Made by a program: the position numbers and the translations under genes
The notes under the pieces: generated by a model
Told to the model about the DNA's origin: nothing
Databases searched by the model: none
The model's input: only the letters and a program-made list of their open reading frames with translations
From: Prauserella halophila
Lineage (GTDB): Bacteria > Actinomycetota > Actinomycetes > Mycobacteriales > Pseudonocardiaceae
NCBI RefSeq assembly: GCF_024171895.1
Contig: NZ_JAMTCQ010000011.1
Coordinates: 248,001-312,000 of the forward strand
DNA: 64,000 bases
Direction: 5' to 3'
In this document: one piece after another, positions 43,083-52,202 of the stretch
How positions within the stretch are numbered: position 1 is the first letter of the stretch
How the letters are laid out: each line of letters begins with the position of its first letter

Positions 43083-44528
43083 CTACAGCACGATGATGCC
43101 GAGCGGCACGGCAACCGCGAGCATCGCGATGCTGAAGCCCCACATCGGGAGGAACGAGTAGCGGATGTGCTTGCCCATGTCCACGCCGGCGAGCCCGACC
43201 CCGAGCCACACCGAGGCGTTGAACGGGCTGACGTACGTCCCGATCACGTTGCCGATCAGCACCGCGTACACCACCGTGATCGAGCTGACGCCCAGTTGGG
43301 TCGCCGCGTCGTGCACGAGGGGCAGCAACGCGAAGTAGTGCGCGTCCGTGCTCAACGCCAGTTCGAGCGGCATCCCGAGCACGCCCACGATCAGGTGCAA
43401 CAGCGGCACGACCGAGTCCGGCAGCAGGGCGATCAGGTCGGTCGCCAGCGACCGCAGCATCCCGGACTCCTCCAGCACCCCGAGGAAGCATCCGGCCGCG
43501 AGAATGATCGCGCCGGTCCCGAGCGCGCCGCCACCGTGCGCACGGATCCGCTCCATCTGATCCGGGACCTTCGGGTAATTCACCACGAGCGCGGCACTCA
43601 GGCCCAGCATGAACACCAGTCCGGCCGGCAGCACGTCCGCCACGAGGACCCCCAGCAGGGCCACCACGAGCGGTCCGTTGAACCAGGGACGATACGGCTT
43701 CCCGGTCACCGTCCGGACCTGCCCGTCCCCCGTGTCTGCTCCGCCCGTGTCTGCTCCGCCCGTGTCTGCTCCGCCGGTGTCGGCGGGCCCGCCCGCCGTC
43801 GAGTCACCGGAACCACCGGGCGTGCGGTCGGCGTGATCGGCGCCGCCGGTGCCGGTCGACCGGGCACCGGTGAGGGCCGGCTCGGACTCGGGATCGGTCA
43901 CCGGGGCGGCGCATGCGATCCGCCGGTTCTCCCGCAGTCCGAGCAGTGCGGCCATGCCGAGCAGCAGCACGACACCGACGAGCTGCAGCGGGATCAGGCC
44001 CTGCCACAGGTCGATCGGATCGTGGCCGGTGCTCGCGGCGGCCCGGCCGACCGGACCGCCCCACGGCAGCATGTTCAGAATGGCCATGCTGGTACTGAGC
44101 AACAGCATGAGCAGGTACGGGCTCATCCCGAGCCGGCGATACAGCGGGAGCAGCGCGGGGATCGCGATGAGGTACGACGTGGCACCGGAACCGTCGAGGT
44201 GACAGACCACGCCGATGATCACCGTCACCATGGCGACGCCGACGACGTTGCCACGGCTCATCCGCACCATCACGTTGATCAGCGGGTTGAACAGGCGGAC
44301 ATCGTTCATGATGCCGAAGAACAGGATGGCGAACACCAGCATCACGGCCACGTTCAGCACCGAGGCGAGCCCCGATTCGAAGAACTCGCCGATCTCCTCG
44401 GCGTTGAACCCCGCCAGGAAGGCACCGGCGGTCGGGATGACGGTCAGGCCCACGACAGGGGCGATGCGGCCGAGGATCAGCAGCGTCGATATCGCTGCGA
44501 TCACCCCGAAGCCGACGATACTGAGCAT
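43083..44528 (-). CDS. CitMHS-family citrate/metal-citrate transporter
   Basis: 481 residues, about 11-12 membrane segments. Family segments include GLTVIPTAGAFLAGF, CHLDGSGATSYLIAIPALLP, MLPWGGPVGRAAASTG and STDAHYFALLPLV. A central cytosolic loop (about 215-265) contains three copies of Gly-Gly-Ala-Asp-Thr from a 15-bp repeat near 43735-43775. CitMHS proteins import citrate complexed with Mg or Ca. ATG 44528 follows AGGAGAAG. It is divergent from a CitA-like kinase, which fits induction by extracellular citrate. Confidence 0.92.
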   Translation of the reverse strand: MLSIVGFGVIAAISTLLILGRIAPVVGLTVIPTAGAFLAGFNAEEIGEFFESGLASVLNVAVMLVFAILFFGIMNDVRLFNPLINVMVRMSRGNVVGVAMVTVIIGVVCHLDGSGATSYLIAIPALLPLYRRLGMSPYLLMLLLSTSMAILNMLPWGGPVGRAAASTGHDPIDLWQGLIPLQLVGVVLLLGMAALLGLRENRRIACAAPVTDPESEPALTGARSTGTGGADHADRTPGGSGDSTAGGPADTGGADTGGADTGGADTGDGQVRTVTGKPYRPWFNGPLVVALLGVLVADVLPAGLVFMLGLSAALVVNYPKVPDQMERIRAHGGGALGTGAIILAAGCFLGVLEESGMLRSLATDLIALLPDSVVPLLHLIVGVLGMPLELALSTDAHYFALLPLVHDAATQLGVSSITVVYAVLIGNVIGTYVSPFNASVWLGVGLAGVDMGKHIRYSFLPMWGFSIAMLAVAVPLGIIVL

Positions 44529-44726
44529 GGGCGCTTCTCCTGCCTCCATTGGTCACCGAGTTCGCCCGCCGCAAGAATCCGGGAGGTGTTTCATCCGGGT
44601 GTACGGCGATGTGCGACATCATGAACCGGGCGTGGCTGCGCCCACGAGCGTTGTGTGCATTGGATCGGTAGTGGTCGTATTGGTCTCGCCCGCGTCACCG
44701 GCGACCGGCGCGGAGCGGGCACCGTG

Positions 44727-46346
44727 ATGGCCCGCCGTGCCCGGCGAGGGCGGCCCCGGCTGTCGCTCACGGGGTATCTGTTCCTGTCCATCACACTGCT
44801 GCTGCTCGGCGCCCTGCTCGCAGCCGGGACACTGTGGACGGTCAACCAGTACCGCGAGGTGCGCGACGAATACACCCAGCGCGCGCTGACCCTCGCCCAG
44901 TCCGTCGCCGAGCTGCCGACCGTGCGGGACTACCTCGCCGATCAGCGGCATCCCGGCGACATCGCCCCGCTCGCCGAGCGCATCCGCCGCGCCGCCGAGG
45001 TCCGGTACGTCGTGATCGTCGACGCGGACGGCATCCGCCACTCCCATCCCGACCCCGACGCGATCGGCGGGCGGCCGCACACCAACCCCGCACCGGTCCT
45101 CGCGGGCAACACGTGGACGGGCACCGAGTGGGGTCCCGCCGGGCTGACGCTGCGTACCCGGGTTCCCGTGGAATCCGGTGCGGGCGAGGTCGTCGGCTAC
45201 GTGTCGGTCGGCGTGCTGTCCTCACGGGTGTCGCTCGCGGCGACCGGCACGCTGCCCACGATCGGCGCGGGGCTGCTGCTCGCACTCGTCGCCGGCGCGG
45301 GCGGGGCGTGGTTCGTCTCGCGCCGGATCCGGGCGAAGACCCACGGACTCGAACCGCGCGAGATCACCGAACTCCTCGAAAGCAGGGAAGCCCTCCTGTA
45401 CGCGATCTCCGAGGGCGTACTCGCGGCCGACTCCGAGGGCGCGGTGCTGCTGGCCAACGACTCGGCCCGCGCGATGCTCGCTCTGCCCGAGGACTGCGTG
45501 GGCCGCAGCCCCGGCGAACTGGGGTTGCACCCGCGCCTGGGCGCGATGCTGACGGACACGGCCGACACCGAGGGCGAGCTGTTCCTGCCCGTCGGCGACC
45601 GCCTGCTGGTGTGCGAGCACCGCGCCGTGCGCATCGGCGACCAGGGCACGGGCACGCTCGTCACGCTGCGCGACCACACCGAACTCGTCCGGCTCGGCGG
45701 TGAACTCGACGGCGTGCGCACCATGGTCGGCGGACTGCGGGCACAGACCCACGAGTTCGCCAACCGGATCCACACCGTGAGCGGGATGCTCGAACTGGGT
45801 GCCGTGCCGGAAGCCAGGCGGTACCTGGCGGAACTCTCGGCCACCACGACCGAGGCGTCGACCCGCGTGTCGGAGCACCTCGCCGACACCGCGCTGGCCG
45901 CGCTCGTGCTGGCGAAATCGGCGCAAGCCGCCGAGCAGGGCGTCGACTTCGAACTCGCCGCCCTCAGCGACGTGCCCGCGGAGCTGCCGCAACGCCTGCG
46001 GGACGACGCGCTGATCGTCGTCGGCAACCTGGTCGACAACGCGCTCGACGCCGTCGGCAGCACCGGCTGGATCGAGCTGTTCGTCCGCCTGCACGACGAC
46101 GAGCACCACCTGCTCGAAGTACGGGTGACCGACTCCGGGCCCGGCATCGACCCCGAGCTCGGCGACGACGTGTTCACCGCGGGCGTGAGCACGAAGGACC
46201 GCACACCGGGCGGAGACGGCGCACGGGGACTCGGACTGGCACTCGTGCGCCAGGCGTGCACCAGATGGGGCGGCTGGGTCGACGTCGACCCAGCCGAGGA
46301 GACCGTGTTCAGCGCGTACCTGCCCGTACGAGAGGATGCGCGGTAG
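44727..46346 (+). CDS. CitA/DcuS-family sensor histidine kinase
   Basis: 539 residues. Helix 1 is about 12-40; an extracytoplasmic single-Cache/PAS sensor (about 45-175) has RYVVIVDADGIRHSHPDP; then helix 2, a cytosolic PAS domain (LLYAISEGVLAADSEG) and a SpoOB-type H-box GGLRAQTHEFANRIHTVSGM, followed by NLVDNALDAVG and GARGLGLALVRQ. This layout is that of the citrate/dicarboxylate sensors CitA and DcuS. ATG 44727 is chosen, with GTG 44724 possible. The response regulator follows. Confidence 0.93.
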   Translation: MARRARRGRPRLSLTGYLFLSITLLLLGALLAAGTLWTVNQYREVRDEYTQRALTLAQSVAELPTVRDYLADQRHPGDIAPLAERIRRAAEVRYVVIVDADGIRHSHPDPDAIGGRPHTNPAPVLAGNTWTGTEWGPAGLTLRTRVPVESGAGEVVGYVSVGVLSSRVSLAATGTLPTIGAGLLLALVAGAGGAWFVSRRIRAKTHGLEPREITELLESREALLYAISEGVLAADSEGAVLLANDSARAMLALPEDCVGRSPGELGLHPRLGAMLTDTADTEGELFLPVGDRLLVCEHRAVRIGDQGTGTLVTLRDHTELVRLGGELDGVRTMVGGLRAQTHEFANRIHTVSGMLELGAVPEARRYLAELSATTTEASTRVSEHLADTALAALVLAKSAQAAEQGVDFELAALSDVPAELPQRLRDDALIVVGNLVDNALDAVGSTGWIELFVRLHDDEHHLLEVRVTDSGPGIDPELGDDVFTAGVSTKDRTPGGDGARGLGLALVRQACTRWGGWVDVDPAEETVFSAYLPVREDAR

Positions 46347-46408
46347 CGTGCCCGGTCACTCGGGACGCAGCGACCCGAACCGCCGAGAACTACGATGAGG
46401 TGGCCCGA

Positions 46409-47095
46409 GTGCTGTCGGTGCTCGTCGTCGACGACGACGCACGTGTGGCTCGCAACCACGCGGACTGCATCACCTCGACGCGGGGATTCATCGTCGCGGA
46501 CGTCGTGCACACCGGCACGGCGGCGCTGGAGGCGGTCTCCGCGCACCGCCCCGACCTGGTCCTTCTGGATCTCTACCTGCCCGACATGTCCGGCCTCGAC
46601 GTGCTGCAACGCCTGCGGGACGTCACCGGCGCGAACGGCTCGAAACCCGTCGACGTCCTGGTCATCAGTGCGTTGCGCGACATCGACAGCGTCCGCGCGG
46701 CCATGCGCGGCGGCGCGTTGTACTACCTGATCAAGCCGTTCGATCTGAGCACGCTGCGCGGACAACTCGAACGCTTCGCCGCGGCCAGGGACAAGCTCAG
46801 CGGACTCGACCAGGTCACACAGCGCGACGTGGACAACGTCTTCGGCATCCACCGGCCCACCACCCGGCAGGAGCTGCCGAAGGGGCTGACGGCCGAAACG
46901 GCCCGGCTCGTCGCGGACACGCTGCGTACCGCCGGATCGGACCTGTCGGCCGTCGAGGTCGCCGAACGAGCAGGCATCGCGCGCGTCACCGCGCGCCGGT
47001 ACCTCGAGCACCTGTGCGCCGACGGCCGTGCCGAGCTGCGCATGCGCTACGGATCGGCCGGACGCCCGGAACACCGTTACCACTGGGCCGGATAG
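46409..47095 (+). CDS. CitB/DcuR-family response regulator
   Basis: 228 residues. The receiver has VLVVDDDARVARNHA, LVLLDLYLPDMSGLDVLQ (phospho-Asp), VISALRD and YYLIKPFDLSTLRGQLE. The C-terminal helix-turn-helix GSDLSAVEVAERAGIARVTARRYLEHL is of the CitB type. The start is GTG 46409 with GAGGTGG 5 nt upstream, or GTG 46400. It probably activates the divergent citrate transporter gene. Confidence 0.92.
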   Translation: MLSVLVVDDDARVARNHADCITSTRGFIVADVVHTGTAALEAVSAHRPDLVLLDLYLPDMSGLDVLQRLRDVTGANGSKPVDVLVISALRDIDSVRAAMRGGALYYLIKPFDLSTLRGQLERFAAARDKLSGLDQVTQRDVDNVFGIHRPTTRQELPKGLTAETARLVADTLRTAGSDLSAVEVAERAGIARVTARRYLEHLCADGRAELRMRYGSAGRPEHRYHWAG

Positions 47096-47116
47096 CGCAG
47101 CTCCGGCGTGCGCGCC

Positions 47117-47755
47117 TCACCGCCCGCTGTAACGCAGGGGCGGAGCCGACGCACCATCGCCGAGAACCCGGCCGGCCAACCAGGCCAGGCCGTCGGCCGT
47201 CCGCGCCGGCGTGTCCGAGGGCTGCATGACGTGGCTGAGGACCGCACGCACGATCACGTCGACGGCCACGTCGATCTGTTCGGCAGCGGGCGCGGCCCGG
47301 TAGGACCGCACCCGCTCGGTGAGAATCACCTTGGCTTCCGTGATCAGGGTGTCGGCCTGGGTGGTCAGCAGCGGCAACAGTTCGGTGTCGCTGCCGTGAG
47401 TGGCCGACGCGACGGCGCGCAGCAGGACGTTGTCGGCGGCGAGGTCGAGAACGCCCTGGACGGCGTCGTAGACCGCACCCGGCAGGTCGTCGGGATGGCG
47501 GTCGAACGCGCCACGGACCAGGGCGAGGAACCGGTCCAGTTCATGGGCGACCATGGCCTCGGCCAGCGCGGGTTTCGACCCGACCTCGTTGTAGACCGTC
47601 TGGCGACTGACGCCGATGTTCTCGGCCAACCGGGCCATCGTGACCGCCGCCCAGCCCTCGCGTGCGGTGATCTCGATGGCCGCCGCGATGATCGGCTGCC
47701 GGTGCTGACCACCGACCGCCGGTCCGGCCGCGAGAGCGTCTCTCATGATCACCAT
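47117..47755 (-). CDS. TetR-family regulator of alkane hydroxylase
   Basis: About 212 residues. The helix-turn-helix is AAVTMARLAENIGVSRQTVYNEV; the rest is the helical ligand domain. It sits 41 bp downstream of the alkB-rubredoxin gene in the same direction, as does the AlkX/AlkU regulator of Dietzia and Rhodococcus, which is released by fatty acids. It probably binds the 49240-49282 palindrome. Starts ATG 47755 and ATG 47746 are both possible. Confidence 0.88.
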   Translation of the reverse strand: MVIMRDALAAGPAVGGQHRQPIIAAAIEITAREGWAAVTMARLAENIGVSRQTVYNEVGSKPALAEAMVAHELDRFLALVRGAFDRHPDDLPGAVYDAVQGVLDLAADNVLLRAVASATHGSDTELLPLLTTQADTLITEAKVILTERVRSYRAAPAAEQIDVAVDVIVRAVLSHVMQPSDTPARTADGLAWLAGRVLGDGASAPPLRYSGR

Positions 47756-47796
47756 TCTAGACGCCCGCCCCGCCGCCCGGTCCGCAGCGATCCGGA

Positions 47797-49227
47797 TCAG
47801 GCGCGCACCCTTCCCGGGGCAACGAAGTCGATCTTCTCCCTGACCCCGCAGTCCGGGCAGCACCAGGAGTCCGGGATCGCCGACCACGGTGTACCCGCGG
47901 GAAAGCCCTCCCGGGGATCCCCGACCTTCTCGTCGTAGACATACCCGCAACCGGGACACCGCCCGCCGCCCGCGGCGCCGCGGGCGGCGGCGACGGCCCC
48001 GTCGCCGACCTCCGGCGCAGGTGCCCCTGTCGCGACGTCCGGCGCGGGTGCCTGTGCGTACCGCCCGAGGATCTTCGCCCGCTTGCCCGGCCGGATGTTG
48101 GCACGGCTGATGTCGCCGTCGAAGTGGTCCAGTACGCGCCGGTCCATCACGCGCCGCCACAGCGGCGGCACCAGGGCGAGCACGATCATGCCCGCGTAGC
48201 CGGTGGGCAGCACCGGCGATTCCTCGAAGTCACGCAGCGTCTGATAACGGCGGGTCGGGTTCGCATGGTGGTCGCTGTGCCGCTGCAGGTGGTAGAGCAG
48301 CACGTTCGTCGCGACGTTGTTGGAGTTCCAGCTGTGGCTGGGGTCGACACGCTCGTAGCGGCGCCGCCCGGGTGTTCCCCGCATCTGCCGCAGCATGCCG
48401 TAGTGCTCCATGTAGTTCACGACCTCGAGCAGCGAGAACCCGATCACGGCCTGGATCAGCAGATACGGCAGCACACCGATGCCGAGCCAGCCGATCATCA
48501 CCGACCAGAGCACGGCCGACATCAGCCACGCGTTGAGTACGTCGTTGCCGATCCGGTACGGGTGCCGGTCGCGCCGGGCGTAACGCTTGCGCTCGAGCCG
48601 CCAGGCCGAGCGCAGTGAACCGACGACGGTCCGGGGCCAGAACCGGTAGAAACTCTCCCCCACCCGGCTGCTGGCCGGGTCCTCGGGCGTGGCCACTCGC
48701 ACGTGATGTCCGCGGTTGTGCTCGATGTAGAAATGCCCGTAGAAGCTCTGGGCGAGCGCGATCTTCGAGAGCCACCGTTCGTGGCTCTCCTTCTTGTGGC
48801 CCAGTTCGTGTGCGGTGTTGATGCCGATACCGCCGACGCACCCGACCGTGATCGCCAGGCCCACCTTGTCCACGACGGACAGCTCGCCGCGCATGATCAG
48901 CCACAACGCGACGACGAATCCCGCGTACTGGATGGGCAGGTAGGCGTAGGTGATCCAGCGGTAGTACCGGTCCTGCTCGAGTCGCTCGATGACGTCGTCG
49001 GGCGGATTGCTCCGATCCAGCCCGGCCGCCAGGTCGAGCAGCGGTACGACGACCAGGATCACGATCGGCCCCAGCCACAGCCACACGCCCCAGCCGGTCG
49101 CCGCGTGCAAGCCGATCGCCAGGAACACCAGCGACGGCACGACCAGACCGATCAACCACAGGTACCGCTTGCGGTCCGTCCATCGCTCCGTCGAGCCGAC
49201 GGGCACCGTTGCCTTCTCGTCGCTCAT
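47797..49227 (-). CDS. alkB: alkane 1-monooxygenase-rubredoxin fusion
   Basis: 476 residues. An AlkB membrane di-iron hydroxylase (about 1-370) shows HELGHKKESHE, EHNRGHHVRV and LQRHSDHHANP histidine boxes and NYMEHYG. A Pro/Ala linker follows, then a C-terminal rubredoxin with CPGCGYVYDEKVGDP and CCPDCG (about 425-470). The fusion brings the electron donor to the hydroxylase and is known from actinomycetes growing on long-chain alkanes. ATG 49227 follows GAGGAGG; upstream in-frame codons lie in the operator. A separate rubredoxin reductase is not in this window. Confidence 0.96.
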   Translation of the reverse strand: MSDEKATVPVGSTERWTDRKRYLWLIGLVVPSLVFLAIGLHAATGWGVWLWLGPIVILVVVPLLDLAAGLDRSNPPDDVIERLEQDRYYRWITYAYLPIQYAGFVVALWLIMRGELSVVDKVGLAITVGCVGGIGINTAHELGHKKESHERWLSKIALAQSFYGHFYIEHNRGHHVRVATPEDPASSRVGESFYRFWPRTVVGSLRSAWRLERKRYARRDRHPYRIGNDVLNAWLMSAVLWSVMIGWLGIGVLPYLLIQAVIGFSLLEVVNYMEHYGMLRQMRGTPGRRRYERVDPSHSWNSNNVATNVLLYHLQRHSDHHANPTRRYQTLRDFEESPVLPTGYAGMIVLALVPPLWRRVMDRRVLDHFDGDISRANIRPGKRAKILGRYAQAPAPDVATGAPAPEVGDGAVAAARGAAGGGRCPGCGYVYDEKVGDPREGFPAGTPWSAIPDSWCCPDCGVREKIDFVAPGRVRA

Positions 49228-49239
49228 CGCAGACCTCCT

Positions 49240-49282
49240 CGAGGATGGTTTACAGAACACTATCTTCTGTAAACCATCCTCG
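49240..49282. promoter_or_regulatory. 43-bp perfect palindrome at the alkB promoter
   Basis: CGAGGATGGTTTACAGAA (49240-49257) is repeated exactly inverted at 49265-49282 with a 7-bp spacer. It is AT-richer than its surroundings and ends right at the alkB ribosome site. It is probably the operator of the alkB-linked TetR protein; an RNA hairpin role in the 5' leader is also possible. Confidence 0.75.
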
Positions 49283-49372
49283 ACAAGAGGAACCATGTTG
49301 TACACCGCGATGGCGGGTGAGGCCGGGAAGGCGTACTCGCCGGGCGGTCACGCCTGCCGGGAATTCGGCCGC

Positions 49373-49410
49373 CAGTGGAGCTGTGCGACCTTCAGTGGAG
49401 CTGTGCGACC
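49373..49410. repeat. 18-bp tandem duplication across an open-frame end
   Basis: CAGTGGAGCTGTGCGACC occurs at 49373-49390 and again at 49393-49410, separated by TT. The stop codon of the flavin oxidoreductase (49392-49394) falls at the junction. Confidence 0.85.
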
Positions 49411-50510
49411 GCGTCCTTCGTGAAGGGGACGAGCTCGGATTCCCGGCCCGACAGCACCTTGCGCGCCCAGTCCGGATCGGCGAGCAGGGCCCTGCCGACG
49501 GCGACGAGGTCGAACTCGTCCCGTTCGAAGCGCTCGAGCAGCCCCTCGATGCTCTGCACGCCGGCGCCCTCGCCGCGGAACGTCTCGGGGCTGAACACGG
49601 CGTCGAGGCCGACGGACCCGACGGTGATGACCGGCTTGCCGGTGACCTTGCGCGCCCAGCCCCCGACGTTGAGCGCCGAGTCGTACTCGGGGAACTCCGG
49701 CTCCCAGTAACGACGGCCGGACGCGTGGAACGCCGTGACGCCGGCCGAGGAGATCGGGCCGAGCACCGCCTGCAGCTCGTCCGGCGTCGCCGCGAGCTGC
49801 GCGTCGTAGTTGTCGGCCTTCCACTGCGAGAACCGGAACAGCACGGGGAACTCGGGCGAGACGCGCTCCCGTACGGCCTCGACGATGTCGGCGGCGAACC
49901 TCGTCCGGGAGGCCGCGTCACCGCCGTAGGCGTCGGTGCGGCGGTTGGTCCGCTCCCACAGGAACTGGTCGATCAGATAGCCGTGGGCGCCGTGCAGTTC
50001 GACACCGTCGAAACCGATCCGCTCGGCCTGCGCAGCCGCCTCGGCGAACGCCTCGATGATGCGATCGATGTCCGCCGACGTCAGCGACTCGCCCGCACCC
50101 TCGGTGCCGTCCAGCGCCACCCCGGACGGGCCGACCGACGGCGCCTCCGGATGCGGCGGCTTTCCGGCCACCCGCTGGATCCCGACGTGCCACAGCTGCG
50201 GCATGATCGTGCCGCCCTCGGCGTGCACGGCGTCGACGACGCGGCGCCAGCCGGCGAGCGAGTCCTCGCCGTGGAACTGCGGTGCCTTGCCGATGTCGCC
50301 CGCCGACGGATGGTCGATGTACGTGCCCTCGGTGATGATCAGTCCGGTGCCGGCCGCGGCGCGCCTGCTGTAATAGGCCGCGACGTCCTCGCCCGGGACT
50401 CCGTACGGCGAGAACGCCCGCGTCATCGGCGCCATGACGATCCGATTCGGCAGCTCCGCCGATCCCAGGGTGAACGGGCGGGCGAGGGCCTGTGCCGCGC
50501 GTGTGGACAT
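49392..50510 (-). CDS. old yellow enzyme-family NADH:flavin oxidoreductase
   Basis: 372 residues, an (alpha/beta)8 barrel. PNRIVMAPMTRAF begins the FMN site, QLWHVGIQ and GVELHGAHGYLIDQFLWERTNRRTDAYGG are OYE motifs, and VAVGRALLADPDW is the phosphate-binding end. It reduces activated alkenes such as enones, maleimides or quinone-like electrophiles with NAD(P)H. ATG 50510 has AGGAG upstream. It is divergent from an Rrf2-type regulator that may sense the electrophile. Confidence 0.94.
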   Translation of the reverse strand: MSTRAAQALARPFTLGSAELPNRIVMAPMTRAFSPYGVPGEDVAAYYSRRAAAGTGLIITEGTYIDHPSAGDIGKAPQFHGEDSLAGWRRVVDAVHAEGGTIMPQLWHVGIQRVAGKPPHPEAPSVGPSGVALDGTEGAGESLTSADIDRIIEAFAEAAAQAERIGFDGVELHGAHGYLIDQFLWERTNRRTDAYGGDAASRTRFAADIVEAVRERVSPEFPVLFRFSQWKADNYDAQLAATPDELQAVLGPISSAGVTAFHASGRRYWEPEFPEYDSALNVGGWARKVTGKPVITVGSVGLDAVFSPETFRGEGAGVQSIEGLLERFERDEFDLVAVGRALLADPDWARKVLSGRESELVPFTKDAVAQLH

Positions 50511-50717
50511 GCTGCTCCTACTGCGTTTCGACGGTGCACTGCCGGGGCCGGACGAGCCGTCGGGGACGCCATCGCGACCCGAATCCCCGGAACAAAATTG
50601 CTCCCGTCAAACATACACATCCACGCCGAAACTGTAACTGTGTCGAATACCATTCGGTGCGCGGGCACGGCTCGGCGGCCCGGCACCGGTACGCTGGAGC
50701 AGCGACACGGGAGGGCG

Positions 50718-51185
50718 GTGAACGAGCACGTGCTGGACATCAGGTTTTCGAGCGCACTCAAGGCTCTGCTCTACCTCGCCGCCACGGCGGAACGAGACCC
50801 GGCCGACCCGCCGACGTCGAGCTCGGCACAGCTCGCCGATGTCCTGGCGACGAACGCGAGCCTCGTCCGCAAGCTCCTGGTGCCACTGGTCCAGGGCGGC
50901 CTGGTCGAATCGACGAAGGGCCGCACGGGCGGAGCCCGGCTCGCCAAACCGGCCGAGGAGGTCACTCTCGCCGAGATCTACCGGTGCTCGGTCGGCGACA
51001 AACCCCTGTGGGCCTGCCGACCCGACGTCGCCGCGTCCTGCGAGGTGACCGCGAACACCGCCGAGTTCTTCAGCAGGCTCAGCGCCGACACCGAACAGGC
51101 GGTCCTCGACGTACTCGGCAGCCGAACCCTCGCCGACAGCCTCGCCGAGGTGCGCGCCCTCGGCGAGACGGCCGCACCCCACTGA
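50718..51185 (+). CDS. Rrf2-family regulator
   Basis: 155 residues. The N-terminal winged helix (RFSSALKALLYLAATAE, then SSAQLADVLATNASLVRKLL) and the wing GLVESTKGRTGGARLAKP are Rrf2-type. Three Cys residues (RCSVGDKPLWACRPDVAASC) lie where IscR and NsrR have cluster ligands, but the spacings (9 and 7) differ from IscR. It may sense redox or electrophiles directly by thiols. GTG 50718 follows GGGAGGG. It is divergent from the old yellow enzyme. Confidence 0.9.
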   Translation: MNEHVLDIRFSSALKALLYLAATAERDPADPPTSSSAQLADVLATNASLVRKLLVPLVQGGLVESTKGRTGGARLAKPAEEVTLAEIYRCSVGDKPLWACRPDVAASCEVTANTAEFFSRLSADTEQAVLDVLGSRTLADSLAEVRALGETAAPH

Positions 51186-51368
51186 CCCGCCGCGTGACAT
51201 CACCACCCCGCGCCACCCGGCAACGCCCGGCAGTGCCCGGCAGCGGTGCGGCAGCGGTGCGGTGACACCGCCCGAACCCGGCAGCACCGCGCGCGGCGGC
51301 CTCCCGCCGTGCTGTGGCGACCTACCTGCGCGGAGCCACCACGACGTCGTGAATCGCAGGACCCGGCA

Positions 51369-52202
51369 TCAGCCGGTGATCCGCACGACGACCTGCCGGT
51401 CCGCGTAGGTGTAGGCCTCGTAGGTGAACTCGGTGCCCGTGCGCGCCACGTACTCCTGCCAGGCCTTGTGTTCGTGCTCCTGCCAGCCCGGGTAGTTGAA
51501 GTACTCGTCGAACACGACGATGCTGCCCGGCCGCAGACGCGGGCCGACGAGGTCGAGCACGGTCCTCGCCGAGCTGTACAGATCGCTGTCGACGTGGAGG
51601 AGGTCCACCGGACCCGGGTGCTGCTCGAGGAATTCCGGCAGTGTGTCCTCGAACCAGCCGACGACCAACTCCGCTCCGGGAACGTCCGGCAGGTCCTCTC
51701 GTGCGAACGTGCCTGCCTGGATCCCGACCAGCCAGGGTTCCGGAAGCCCTTGGAACGAGTCGAAACCGAAGATCTGGTTGTCGTCGCGCATCTTCGTGAT
51801 CAGCCGGAGAGTGTTTCCGGTGGCCACACCGAACTCGAGTGCCATTCCCCCGGCCGGGGCCAGCGACACCGCGTGCCGCAGCGTTTCCGCCGGCATCCGG
51901 AAATGCTGCGCGCCGATCATGTTCTCCCTGGCGAAGTGGTGACTTTCGAGTGCCGCCTCCTGGTCGCCCGCGTAGACGGTGTCGCGCCGCGACCGGATCT
52001 CGAACTCCACGACCCGGTCCAGCACACGCTTCATGTCGTTACGCAGGCTTGCGGCGTCGTTGCGCAGGCTCGCGACGTCGTTGCGGAGGGCTGCGACCTC
52101 GGCCTCGAGCCGTTCGGTGTCCCGTGCGCGCGACCGGTTCCTCATGGTGCGGTAAACACCGCGGGCCATTTCCTCAGCCTGGTGGCGCTTCTTCTCGAGC
52201 AC
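51369..52202 (-). CDS. TylF/MycF-type class I methyltransferase with coiled coil
   Basis: 277 residues from GTG 52202 (AGGAGGT 8 nt upstream). An N-terminal coiled coil (about 25-65) has three Ser-Leu-Arg-Asn-Asp heptads. The Rossmann domain has MALEFGVATGNTLRLI (SAM motif), FGFDSFQGLPEPW and VDLLHVDSDLYSSARTVLD with the metal-binding acidic residues of TylF-type sugar O-methyltransferases, and VVFDEYFNYPGWQEHE. The substrate is unknown; similar genes occur in antibiotic and surface-glycan clusters. It is convergent with the Rrf2 gene. Confidence 0.88.
   Translation of the reverse strand: MLEKKRHQAEEMARGVYRTMRNRSRARDTERLEAEVAALRNDVASLRNDAASLRNDMKRVLDRVVEFEIRSRRDTVYAGDQEAALESHHFARENMIGAQHFRMPAETLRHAVSLAPAGGMALEFGVATGNTLRLITKMRDDNQIFGFDSFQGLPEPWLVGIQAGTFAREDLPDVPGAELVVGWFEDTLPEFLEQHPGPVDLLHVDSDLYSSARTVLDLVGPRLRPGSIVVFDEYFNYPGWQEHEHKAWQEYVARTGTEFTYEAYTYADRQVVVRITG

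Noticed and set aside
49294-49423. Short plus-strand ORF after the alkB palindrome
   Set aside because: It lacks family similarity, overlaps the end of the old yellow enzyme gene and contains the tandem duplication.
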